From Microtetraspora fusca (GTDB taxonomy: Bacteria > Actinomycetota > Actinomycetes > Streptosporangiales > Streptosporangiaceae): 64,000 nucleotides of DNA. Below are positions 33,478-41,774 of the stretch, piece after piece. Under the pieces are notes generated by a model. That model was not told the origin of the DNA. It saw nothing but the letters and a program-made list of their open reading frames with translations, and searched no databases. Position numbers and translations under genes: made by a program. The stretch spans positions 62,001-126,000 of the forward strand of contig NZ_BBYK01000058.1 of NCBI RefSeq assembly GCF_001570365.1. The letters run 5' to 3'. Position 1 is the stretch's first letter. The number at the start of each line of letters is the position of its first letter.

Positions 33478-33613
33478 TCGACCGCTGAGTCCGCGTCGTC
33501 GCGGAGCCGGGGACCCACCATCACTCTGGGGTGAATCGGTACAGCCGTGCCGTAGGGCGACTTCCACGCCCGAACCCGTCAGCTAACCCGGTAGGCGGCT
33601 TGGAAGTAAGGGA
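33478..33613 (+). promoter_or_regulatory. ydaO/yuaA c-di-AMP riboswitch
   Basis: The leader shows the conserved blocks of this class in order: CGCTGAGTCCGCG, GCGGAGCCGGGGACCCACC, TCTGGGGTGAATCGG, TAGGGCGACTTCCACGCCC, GAACCCGTCAGCTAACCCGG, TAGGCGGCTTGGAAGTAAGG. They end about 14 nt before the ATG at 33627. In actinobacteria this RNA switches off cell-wall hydrolase genes when c-di-AMP is high, and a CHAP-fold protein gene follows directly here. A short helix near the ribosome site suggests control of translation or termination; which one cannot be told. Confidence 0.92.
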
Positions 33614-33626
33614 GTAGACCCCCGTA

Positions 33627-34289
33627 ATGCGAGCCCCCAAGACCTATCTTCGTGCTGCCCTGGTCACCGGAATCCTCGCCGTCTCAAGCGCCGCCGTCCC
33701 CGCGACGATGGCCGCGGCCCACGCGGAGACCCTTCCTGCCAGCGCGCAGGCGGCCAGCGTCAGCCCCCTCATGAAGCAGGCCGCCTCGCTGCCCAAGGTG
33801 AGCCCCCAGAAGCTTCTGACCATCGCCCAGAGCCAGGTCGGCGTCAGTGAGAACGCCAACGGCGGCGGTACCAAGTTCCACGAGTGGTACATGAAGTCGG
33901 AGCGGGCGAAGGAGACCGTCGCCCGTGACGGCGGCAGCGTCAACGCCTACGCCAACGCCCCCTGGTGCGACATGTTCGTCTCCTGGGTCGGCGAGCAGGC
34001 GGGCCTGCGCCCCGTCCTCGGCTGGGACGCCTACACCGTCCAGCACGCCAAGTGGTTCCAGGACAACCACCGCTGGGGCAACACGCCCCAGCCCGGTGCG
34101 GTCGTGTTCTTCGACTGGCACGGTGGCAAGGACATCTCCGGCATCGACCACGTCGGCTTCGTCATCAAGGACAACGGCGACGGCACCATCAAGACCGTCG
34201 AAGGCAACACCGGCAACGGCAAGGTCGAGATCCGCACCCGGCCGATGACCCAGGTGACGGGCTTCGGCTACCCCGTCTACACCGCCTGA
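33627..34289 (+). CDS. Secreted CHAP-domain (NlpC/P60-fold) cell-wall hydrolase
   Basis: A 220-residue protein with a Sec signal peptide (basic MRAPKTYLR, hydrophobic core, cleavage likely after AHA33). A CHAP domain follows: catalytic Cys114 in NAPWCDMFVSWVGEQAG, His175 in SGIDHVGFVIKDNG, and the acidic partner in KTVEGNTGNG. It probably cleaves peptidoglycan cross-links as an amidase or endopeptidase during growth or spore germination. Control by the riboswitch ties it to cell-wall stress and osmotic signalling. A hairpin terminator follows the stop. Confidence 0.92.
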   Translation: MRAPKTYLRAALVTGILAVSSAAVPATMAAAHAETLPASAQAASVSPLMKQAASLPKVSPQKLLTIAQSQVGVSENANGGGTKFHEWYMKSERAKETVARDGGSVNAYANAPWCDMFVSWVGEQAGLRPVLGWDAYTVQHAKWFQDNHRWGNTPQPGAVVFFDWHGGKDISGIDHVGFVIKDNGDGTIKTVEGNTGNGKVEIRTRPMTQVTGFGYPVYTA

Positions 34290-34317
34290 TGTCCGTCTGA
34301 CAGACGCGACCCCACGG

Positions 34318-34344
34318 ACGCCCCCGGCAGACCGCCGGGGGCGT
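34318..34344 (+). terminator. Terminator after the CHAP gene
   Basis: ACGCCCCCGGC and GCCGGGGGCGT form an 11-bp perfect stem around agacc, 29 bp after the stop, followed by TCCGCT. The gene thus looks monocistronic. Confidence 0.8.
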
Positions 34345-34477
34345 TCCGCTGTCCGGATCAGGAGACCGCCGAGCGTGTGGGCGAATCCGATCTGAGCCTG
34401 CTCCGCGATCAACGGGCCGGCATCACGGGCAGTCGGTGCCGGATTGGGAACCGTACAGGCAGCCGCAGGGCCCGAGA

Positions 34478-35449
34478 TCATCCGCCATCCGTCGGGTGTT
34501 CTGCCGAAATGGTGGCGTGGGTCGCGGCGAAGGCCAGGAGGAGGGTGGCGGTCCGCGGCGGATCCTCCAGCATGGGCGAGTGTCCGACACCGGGCAGCAA
34601 CTCGACTCTCGCGCCCGGAACGGCGCGGTATTCGGCGGCGGATGAGGACCGCCATCTCTGGTCCTCCTCACCGAAGATCACCAGCAGCGGCTTGCCGAGG
34701 GGCGTCAGCCGATCCGGGAGCGCCCGCTGCTCCAGGTAGTCGTCGACCGCCTGCGACGTCGTGGTGAGCGCGTGGTAAGTCATGCCGCGCACATCGTCCA
34801 CGAGCTGTTGTGGGATCTCGTAGCCGCGGCGGCTGAACGCGGTGCCCAGACCCTGGCGGACAATCGTGTCGGTCCGCAACCGCCACAGCAGTTGTCCGAC
34901 GACGGGGACGAACAAGAGGCGGCCGACGAACCCGTCCGAGATGAAGGCGTCCGTGCGGGGCCCGGAGTCGATGAGCGCGAGCGCGGTCACCAGGTCGCGT
35001 CGTTGCTCGGCGAGAGCGGTGGCGACCGAGCCACCGGTGGAGTGGCCGACCACCATGGCCTGCTTCACGCCGAGCCGGTCCAGTGCCTCGCCGACCCGGC
35101 GTCCCTGCTCGGGGATCGCATAGCCCCCGCCGGCGGGCTTGGCTGACCGGCCGTGTCCGAGCAGGTCGATCCGGATGACGCGATAGGACTTCGCGAGCAT
35201 CGGAGCCAGCGGTTCCCACCAGTTGGTCGACCCGGCGAGGCCGTGGATCAGTACGAGCGCCGGGGCATCGCGGGGGCCGTCCTGGCGCACGTAGACGCTC
35301 CCGCCGTCAAGAGGCAGGGTCGAATCTCCCGTGGCCTCGGCGTCCTGCCGCGACACCACCATCGCGTTCGCCACGAGCAGCCCGACGATCGCGAGGAGGA
35401 TGGCCGGGCCGATGATGTGGCGCTTCCGGCGGCTTCCCGCGCGTCTCAT
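34478..35449 (-). CDS. Membrane-anchored alpha/beta hydrolase
   Basis: A 323-residue protein. An N-terminal helix (IIGPAILLAIVGLLVANAMV) anchors the protein, then the alpha/beta hydrolase fold: oxyanion HGLAGSTNWWEPLAP, nucleophile Ser in VVGHSTGGSVATALAE, Asp in VIFGEEDQRWR, and the catalytic His in LPGVGHSPMLEDP. It is likely an esterase or lipase working outside the membrane. The start is set at ATG 35449, which has GGGGAG upstream; TTG 35491 is the alternative. Confidence 0.9.
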   Translation of the reverse strand: MRRAGSRRKRHIIGPAILLAIVGLLVANAMVVSRQDAEATGDSTLPLDGGSVYVRQDGPRDAPALVLIHGLAGSTNWWEPLAPMLAKSYRVIRIDLLGHGRSAKPAGGGYAIPEQGRRVGEALDRLGVKQAMVVGHSTGGSVATALAEQRRDLVTALALIDSGPRTDAFISDGFVGRLLFVPVVGQLLWRLRTDTIVRQGLGTAFSRRGYEIPQQLVDDVRGMTYHALTTTSQAVDDYLEQRALPDRLTPLGKPLLVIFGEEDQRWRSSSAAEYRAVPGARVELLPGVGHSPMLEDPPRTATLLLAFAATHATISAEHPTDGG

Positions 35450-35770
35450 GCCCGGCTCCCCGTCAGGAGACCGCGGATCGGCGTCGTCCAACCGGCGGGG
35501 TTATCGACCCCCGTAGAAGTAGTCATGGGCCCACTGTCGCCGTTCGTGCCGCCGGTGGATTGGACGAATGTTCCGCGTCAGCCGGCCCGCCAAGCAGGTG
35601 GGAACGGCGGTGACCTTGCTCGTCCGCATCAGGGAGTGGAGCGGCTCGCTCATCGTCAAGGACCGCACGGCCTGAGAAGGCGTATCCGGTCGGCACCGGC
35701 CACCCGGTCGTCGGCGGCATCCCCGCGCTACTCGCTGACGGCCACCTCGTCATGGCCTCGGCCGACAGAT
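35450..35770. other. Gap without an intact gene
   Basis: Only short broken frames are seen (for example VTLLVRIREWSGSLIVKDRT on the plus strand and YPVGTGHPVVGGIPALLADG), which read like scraps of old coding sequence. No family is recognised. Confidence 0.45.
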
Positions 35771-35808
35771 CGCCGCGCCGGCCGCCCTTGCGGGCGGCCG
35801 GCGCGGCG
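35771..35808 (-). terminator. Strong terminator after the beta-lactamase gene
   Basis: A perfect 17-bp stem (35771-35787 with 35792-35808; CGCCGCGCCGGCCGCCC on one arm) and a 4-nt loop lie 2 bp beyond the beta-lactamase stop. Confidence 0.85.
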
Positions 35809-35810
35809 GC

Positions 35811-36776
35811 TCAGGTGAGGACGGAGACGGCCTGGCGTGCGGCTTCGGCGATCAGTGCGCTCTCCTGCGGGGCGTTGAATCCGCGGCGGTCGGACATGAC
35901 GGCCAGCACGAGCGAGGCGGCATGCGGCGGCCACACGACGGCGATGTCGTTGACCCTGCCGTAGTTGCCGGTGCCGGTCTTGTCGGCCACCTTCCATCCC
36001 TTGGGCAGCCCGGCGCGGATGCGTTCGCCACCGGTGGTGTTGCGTACGAGCCAGTCTTTGAGCAGGGCGCGCTTGTCGGGGGTCAGCGCGTCGCCGAGCA
36101 CGAGCTTCTGGTAGTCGGACGCGATCGCCCGGGGAGTCGTGGTGTCGCGCGGGTCCTTCGGGCGATCGCTGTTCAGCTCGGGCTCGTAGTTGTCCATGCG
36201 GCTGACGGTGTCTCCCAGCTCCCGCAGGTACGCGGTCAACTTCCGGGGGCCGCCGATGTCGCGCATCAGCAGGTTCCCGGCCGTGCCGTCGCTGTACCGG
36301 ATGGCGGCGTCACAGAGTTGCCTGATGGTCATTCCGGTCGCGATGTGATTCCGGGTGATCGGCGAGATGGAGTTGACGTCGGCCTCGGTGTACGTGACGC
36401 GCGTGTCCAGGTGGCTGAGCGGGTTCCGGTGCAGGACCGCCGCCGCGGCGAGCGCCTTGAAGGTGGAGCAGAACGCGAACCGCTCGTCCGCGCGGTAGGC
36501 GACGGTGATGCCGGTGCCGGTGTCCAGGGCGTACACGCCGAGGCGAGCGCCGTGCCTGCGTTCGAGCGCCGCGAATCGCGAAACGTCCGGCGACTTGGCA
36601 GGGCGGGGAGTCGGGAGCGGGGACGGCTCGGCGGCCCGAGAACCGGTGGAGGGGCGACTGGGCGCCGGGGACGACGCGGACGCCGAGCGGTCACCTGCGT
36701 CGCACCCCGCCACCGGCAGGAGAGCCGCGGCCACCAGCAAAGCGCGGCGCGACAGGCCGGACTGCTCCTCGGACAT
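35811..36776 (-). CDS. Class A beta-lactamase, Tat-type lipoprotein
   Basis: A 321-residue enzyme. The N-terminus SRRALLVAAALLPVAGC has a twin-arginine start and lipobox VAGC (Cys25), so it is probably exported by Tat and lipid-anchored. A Pro/Ser/Ala linker follows. Catalytic motifs: S104-T-F-K107, the second motif as S162-D-G164 instead of the usual SDN, E198-P-E-L-N (general base), and K266-T-G268. It hydrolyses penicillin-type beta-lactams outside the membrane. The Asn-to-Gly change at the third SDN position is known in some actinobacterial enzymes and may shift substrate range. Start ATG 36776; the 5' extension to 36860 lacks the signal sequence logic. Confidence 0.93.
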   Translation of the reverse strand: MSEEQSGLSRRALLVAAALLPVAGCDAGDRSASASSPAPSRPSTGSRAAEPSPLPTPRPAKSPDVSRFAALERRHGARLGVYALDTGTGITVAYRADERFAFCSTFKALAAAAVLHRNPLSHLDTRVTYTEADVNSISPITRNHIATGMTIRQLCDAAIRYSDGTAGNLLMRDIGGPRKLTAYLRELGDTVSRMDNYEPELNSDRPKDPRDTTTPRAIASDYQKLVLGDALTPDKRALLKDWLVRNTTGGERIRAGLPKGWKVADKTGTGNYGRVNDIAVVWPPHAASLVLAVMSDRRGFNAPQESALIAEAARQAVSVLT

Positions 36777-37072
36777 TCGGTGGTACCTGCTTTCGCTCGC
36801 CCAGGCTTCTGCACGATCTCCGTTGGATCGGATGCCGCCCAGCAGACCAGAGCCGATCACGCGATGTCCAATATTGCCGTCGGTTCCGAATCGATCGGGG
36901 AATCAATATCGCGGCCGGTCAGACGGTATGCGGCGACCGGTGAGGTGATACGAAAGTCGCGGCTCACACGTCTTCGGTCGCGGACAAGGCCGTCGAAACG
37001 GCGACTTCCGGCGGAGTGAGGAGCGTCCGCGGGCCGATCCGCCGCCTCGCTGCGGCCTCCTAGCGTTGCCCC

Positions 37073-37303
37073 ATGCGTCATGCCGTCCAACTCTTCGGGC
37101 TCTATCTGGTCGTCGCGGGCATCAGCGGAACGATCGACCGCCTCGCCGCGCAGCCGGTGATGGGCGCGTTCCTCAACTTCTTCAACCGCGTCATCGTCCC
37201 GCGGGTGGACCTGTTCACCGGGTACGAGGTCTACGCGAACCTGGGGCTGGCGCTCCTCGGCGGCGTCATCATCGTCGCGGCGGACCGTCCCGGGAAGGCC
37301 TGA
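37073..37303 (+). CDS. Small two-helix membrane protein
   Basis: A 76-residue protein with an N-terminal helix (AVQLFGLYLVVAGISGTI) and a C-terminal helix (ANLGLALLGGVIIVAA), joined by a loop with FFNRVIVPRVDLFTGYEVY. No family recognised; good codon bias supports coding. It is separated from the beta-lactamase by about 296 bp of shared upstream DNA that includes AT-rich patches near 36868-36913, probably the divergent promoters. Confidence 0.7.
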   Translation: MRHAVQLFGLYLVVAGISGTIDRLAAQPVMGAFLNFFNRVIVPRVDLFTGYEVYANLGLALLGGVIIVAADRPGKA

Positions 37304-37343
37304 CCAGGCCGGTCGGCGTTTGCCGCACTCCCCCGCGTGCGCT

Positions 37344-37369
37344 TTAATAAATGAACAGCCATTTATTAA
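37344..37369. promoter_or_regulatory. AT-rich 26-bp palindrome
   Basis: Perfect 10-bp arms TTAATAAATG and CATTTATTAA around aacagc, very AT-rich inside GC-rich DNA. The placement before the SDR gene and the size are those of a TetR/MarR-type operator. No regulator gene adjoins. Confidence 0.6.
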
Positions 37370-37491
37370 TAACGAACGGTCTCCCCTGGGCGCTCGGACG
37401 CGAGGGCGCGCTCGACGAGCGGTTCGGGAAGGAGATCCGCGGCGTGCTGTCCCCTCACACCCCTGCCACCCCGGATCTGGAGGAATCATGA
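37351..37491 (+). CDS. Small ORF coupled to the SDR gene; possible 3' relic of a regulator
   Basis: A 46-residue frame from an ATG inside the palindrome (MNSHLLITNGLPWALGREGA ... FGKEIRGVLSPHTPA). Its TGA overlaps the SDR start as ATGA. It has two consecutive TTA codons, rare in high-GC actinobacteria. The second half has normal high-GC coding bias and looks like the end of a longer protein, so the operator may have been joined to the 3' end of a deleted upstream gene. Confidence 0.35.
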   Translation: MNSHLLITNGLPWALGREGALDERFGKEIRGVLSPHTPATPDLEES

Positions 37492-38402
37492 CGAATGCCC
37501 AAGCCCGACCCCTCGCTGGGAAAGTGGCCCTGGTCGCCGGCGGTACCCGAGGCGGAGGGCGCGGCATCGCCGTCGAACTCGGGGCCGCCGGCGCGACCGT
37601 GTACGTCACCGGCCGGAGCAGCGCGGCCGGGCGCTCGGAGATGGACCGCGCGGAGACGGTCGAGGAGACCGCCGAGCGGGTCGCCCGCGCGGGCGGCGTG
37701 GGCATCCCGGTCCGGACCGACCACAGCCGCCCCGAGGAGGTCCGCGCCCTGGTCGACCGGATCGCCTCCGAGCAGGACGGGCGGCTGGACATCCTGGTGA
37801 ACTGCGTGTGGGGAGGCGATCCCCTGACCGACTGGGAGCACCCGCTGTGGGAGCAGGACCTGGACACCGGCCTGCGGCTGCTGCGCCAGGCCGTGGAGAC
37901 CCACGTGATCACCAGCCGGTACGCGCTGCCGCTGATGGTGGCCCGCCGCGGCGGCCTGGTCGTCGAGGTCACCGACGGCAACACGGCCCGCTATCGCGGA
38001 TCGTTCTTCTACGACCTGGCGAAGTCGGCGGTGATCCGCCTCGCCGTCGCGCAGGCGGCCGAGCTGAAGCCGTACGGCGTCGCGGCGGTCGCGATCACGC
38101 CCGGCTTCCTCCGCTCGGAGGCCGTGCTCGACCACTTCGGGGTCACCGAGGACACCTGGCGGGACGGCGCGGCGAAGGACCCGAACTTCGCCCACTCCGA
38201 GAGTCCGGCGTACCTGGGCCGGGCGGTCGCGGCGCTGGCCGCCGACCCGGACATCATGCGCAAGACCGGGCGGGCGCTCGCGACCTGGGGCTTGTACAAG
38301 GAGTACGGCTTCACCGACGCGGACGGGACGCAGCCCGACTTCGCCGCGTACTGGGCGGCCGCACTGGAAGCCGAGCACGGCCCGCTGGGCGAGCCGCTCT
38401 GA
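37488..38402 (+). CDS. Short-chain dehydrogenase/reductase
   Basis: A 304-residue SDR. NAD(P) loop LVAGGTRGGGRGIAVELG, the strand motif LDILVNCVWGG (NNAG equivalent), and the active site Tyr-Lys in FFYDLAKSAVIRL. The serine position is in VVEVTDGNTARYRG, where the usual Ser is not obvious. The C-terminal extension TWGLYKEYGFTDADGTQPDF is typical of the SDR subgroup often annotated as AtlA/daunorubicin-C13-ketoreductase-like or simply SDR. GGAGG lies before ATG 37488. Confidence 0.9.
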   Translation: MTNAQARPLAGKVALVAGGTRGGGRGIAVELGAAGATVYVTGRSSAAGRSEMDRAETVEETAERVARAGGVGIPVRTDHSRPEEVRALVDRIASEQDGRLDILVNCVWGGDPLTDWEHPLWEQDLDTGLRLLRQAVETHVITSRYALPLMVARRGGLVVEVTDGNTARYRGSFFYDLAKSAVIRLAVAQAAELKPYGVAAVAITPGFLRSEAVLDHFGVTEDTWRDGAAKDPNFAHSESPAYLGRAVAALAADPDIMRKTGRALATWGLYKEYGFTDADGTQPDFAAYWAAALEAEHGPLGEPL

Positions 38403-38583
38403 CACCGCCCGCCGTCTAAGGCGTGCTCCGCCAAGTCATATGGCGGATGGGCTCCCCGATCATGACGCTTCGGCAGAAGTGGCGCGCTCAGCGCCGGGGC
38501 CGCGTACCGTCCGTCCTGGTACGCGGCCCGGCCGGCGCACCTTGTGGGTGAACGCCGTGAGGACTCCGGGGTCGGTATGTCGG

Positions 38584-39778
38584 CTACGGCCGACGGCGTG
38601 AGATCGCCCGGTCGAGCAGAACGGCCGGCACCGTGACCGCCGCCAGCCCCGCCCCCAATCCACGCGACGGACGTGATGCCGGCGCCCGCGTTCAGGGCGA
38701 CCCCGGCGAGCGCGGGGACGAGGCTGATGCCGAGCTGGAACGCGGAGACGGTGGTGGCCCCGGCGAGCGTCGGCGCCTCCGACGCGATGGTGAACACCCG
38801 CCCGTAGATGGCCGGGTTCAGTACGAATCCGGCGATCCCGAGCGCCAGGACGAGGGGTACGACGGCCGACGCGTACGGGGCGAGGACCGCGAGCAGCACC
38901 GAGGCGGCCGCTATCCCGATCGCTCCGACCAGCAGCGCGTGGGTGGGCCGCCGATCGGCGATCCGGCCTCCGATGGAGAGGCCGATGAAGGCGCCGACGC
39001 CGAACAGCACGAGGATCGCGGGCACCCAGACGGCGGGGATGCCGGTGACGTCGGTCAGGAACGCCGCCAGGTAGTTGAACGAGATCATGTAGGCGGCGGT
39101 GCTGAGGAGGGTGGCCGCGTAGACGACCCAGAGTTGCGGCCGTCGCATGGTGCGCAGCTCGCCCCGTACGCTCGGCTCGGTCCTCGCGCCTGTCGCGGGC
39201 AGCGCGAGCAGGACCAGGACCGCGCCGAGGACGGTGAGGGCGGCCACGCCCCAGAACCCGCCCCGCCATCCGGTGAAGTAGCTGAGCATCGCTCCGGCCG
39301 GACCGCCGGCGATCATGGCGAGGCTGAGGCCGCTGACCACGACGCCGGAGGCGCGCGCGGTGCGGTCGGGGGTGACGAGGCTGATCGCGGTGACCGCCGC
39401 GACCGCCCAGTACCCCGCGTACGCGAGACCGCAGACGAAGCGGGTGGCCAGCAGCACCACGTAGCTGTCCGTGAGCAGGCCGATCGCCAGGGAGGCGGCG
39501 AAGACGGCCTGGGTGGCCACCAGCGTGGTGCGGCGCGGCCAGCGCAGCGTCAGGATGGCCAGGGGCGGCCCGCCGATGACCACCCCGACGGCGAACGCCG
39601 AGATCAGCGCGCCGGCGGAGGACAACGAGATCTGGAGATCCTCCGCGATCGCCGGCAGGACCCCGGCGAGCAGGAACTCCGCGCTGCCCATGGCGAACAG
39701 GCTGAACGCGAGCAGGTAGACGCCGAACGGCAGCCTCCCACGGGAGGCCGGCGCCCGCTGTGCGGTTTCGACGCTCAC
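38584..39778 (-). CDS. MFS transporter (DHA1, AraJ/CmlA-like) with a 3' frameshift
   Basis: A 12-helix facilitator: FAMGSAEFLLAGVLPAIAED (helix 1), motif A-like GGPPLAILTLRWPRRTTLVA, VVVSGLSLAMIAGGPAGAM. The frame holds to GITSVAWIG and is then lost in the C-run at 38652-38656. Removing one base restores the expected last helix (AAVTVPAVLLDRAISRRR) and a TAG at 38584-38586, giving about 397 residues. Uncorrected, the frame runs into the antisense of the SDR gene as far as 38009. Either a sequencing slip in the homopolymer or a mild mutation. GTG 39778 lacks a clear ribosome site. Confidence 0.8.
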
Positions 39779-39965
39779 CGCCGCCCGCCCCCGCGGCTCG
39801 GACCGGTCGCGCCCGCGTTTATGACCTCTACATCACGATGTCTCTGCATCGTCGTCACCTCCGCCCGGGACTGTGACATCCGCGGTGGGCGAAGCGGAAC
39901 ATTCGTTGCCGAAACCGGGACGTCCGGGGCGGCCCTGTGTGCACGGCCGGCCGGTCCCCCTCCCG

Positions 39966-40590
39966 TCAGACCCGGGAGGCGACGCCGGCCAGCCGGTCCC
40001 CCAGGGAACTTCGCCGGTACAGGACCTGCCGTCCGTCGCGCGCCCGCGTGACCAGACCCGTGGCGTACAGCACCCGCAGGTGTTGGGAGACGGCGCTCGG
40101 CGTCACTCTGAGGCGGCGGGCGAGTTCGACCGTGGGCAGCGGCTCTTCGAGGAGGCGGAGCAGCCTCGCTCTGGGCGCGCCGAGAAGCGACACGAGGGCG
40201 GGCTCGTCGGTGGCGGGCGCCGCTGTCCAGAGGGTCGCCACTCCACGGCTGGGATAGACCAGCGACGGAGGTTCCTCGGGGCTGAGCGGAGGCGCGGGCT
40301 TGTGCGCGGAACACGGACGGCATGAGCAACAGACCTCGACCGGTCGCCGCCACGCGGTGATGGCTGATCATCTTGTCGATGTGCAGCACGCCGTCGTGCC
40401 AGCGCAGGCTCAGGTGCATTCCGGCGAACAGCGGCCAGTTGCCGCGCGCGGTACGTCATGTCGGCTTCCAGCACGAGGCGCATCTGCGGCCACATCGGCT
40501 TGACGGCGATCTCCCAGTACTGCCGGAGAAGTTCGCAGACGGCGTCGCGGAGGCGGACGACGGACGCGTCGTCGGCGGTGGCGTCACGGT
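39966..40590 (-). pseudogene. ArsR-family (DUF5937) regulator, frameshifted and truncated
   Basis: Three segments in different frames align to one ArsR protein with an N-terminal DUF5937. LRDAVCELLRQYWEIAVKPM lies around 40540; LSLRWHDGVLHIDKMISHHR then LLLMPSVF lies at 40320-40420; and the intact C-terminal winged helix is VELARRLRVTPSAVSQHLRV (39966-40241). Frame breaks lie near 40440 and 40310, and the N-terminus is lost where an MFS scrap begins. The 91-residue C-terminal ORF alone would still encode a DNA-binding domain. Confidence 0.75.
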
Positions 40591-40600
40591 CACGACCGCG

Positions 40601-40775
40601 TCCTCCCGCCGGCCGTACCTGTCGCTCCTGGCCGAACCACTGCGCCTGTTGCGCACCGAACCGGACCTGCGCCGGTCCTGCCTCTACCAGGCGGCCGTCT
40701 TCGCCGGGTTCTCCGCCGCGTGGACCTGCCTGGCGCTTCTGCTCACCGGTCCCGACTACGGCCTGGGAGCCGAGA
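40601..40775 (+). pseudogene. Internal scrap of an MFS transporter
   Basis: The frame RRPYLSLLAEPLRLLRTEPD, then RRSCLYQAAVFAGFSAAWTC and LALLLTGPDYGLGAE matches the centre of 12-helix MFS drug exporters (loop 6-7 and helix 7). No start, end or other helices are present. It abuts the broken ArsR gene, so a deletion has fused two formerly separate genes. Confidence 0.65.
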
Positions 40776-40859
40776 CCGCACAGGGCATCCCTCAACGGGC
40801 GCCACTGGAATGCGAGAAACGGGCCGCGGCCCAGGCCAAGGACAATCCGGCCGATCTGA

Positions 40860-41245
<386 letters not shown>

Positions 41246-41246
<1 letters not shown>

Positions 41247-41533
41247 CAGTCCTCCGGTTGGTCGCGCCTGATCCACCGCTCGGCGATGTGCTCCAGCGGT
41301 GCCGTGTTCAGGTCATGAAACTTGTAGCGTCCCTCCCGCCGGCTCTCGACCAGGCCGGAGGCTTCCAGCACGGCAAGGTGCTGGGAGACGGCCTGGCGCG
41401 ACAAGCCGAGCTGGTGCTTCATGCTCAGCCGGGCGCAGATCTCGAACAGGGTCTGCCCCGACCGCTCGGCGAGTTCGTCGAGGATCTTCCTGCGGGTGGG
41501 GTCGGCCAAGGCTTTGAAGACGTCTTCGGCCAT
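41246..41533 (-). CDS. ArsR-family repressor
   Basis: A 95-residue winged-helix protein: VFKALADPTRRKILDELAER, the recognition helix in LSRQAVSQHLAVLEASGLVE and the wing SRREGRYKFHDLN. No metal-binding cysteines except the Cys in FEICARLS, so the signal is probably not a metal. It is autoregulated in all likelihood through the 24-bp palindrome just upstream and forms an operon with the VOC gene; such pairs often also include SRPBCC (AHSA1) proteins, absent here. Confidence 0.93.
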
Positions 41534-41542
41534 GCCCCCACT

Positions 41543-41566
41543 ATAGGCAAGTGTCCACTTGCCTAT
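41543..41566. promoter_or_regulatory. 24-bp perfect palindrome before the ArsR/VOC operon
   Basis: Arms ATAGGCAAGT (41543-41552) and ACTTGCCTAT (41557-41566) around gtcc, ending 10 bp from the ArsR ATG. It matches the layout of an ArsR autoregulatory operator placed over the transcription start. Confidence 0.8.
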
Positions 41567-41774
41567 CAAGTGAAGACACAGGTGGCTGACAACGTCGATG
41601 ACACGACCGGCTTCGGCAGCGCGGTGAGCCGCTGCGCCGGCAGGTGGCCCCGTCGCCGATACCACCGCATCCCCTCGTAGTCCCCCACACGGACCTTGAC
41701 CATCGCGAGCACACAACCGCTCGCCCGGAGACGTCCGCCCATGGTTGTCGGTGACGGCTGTCAGGATGGCCCGC

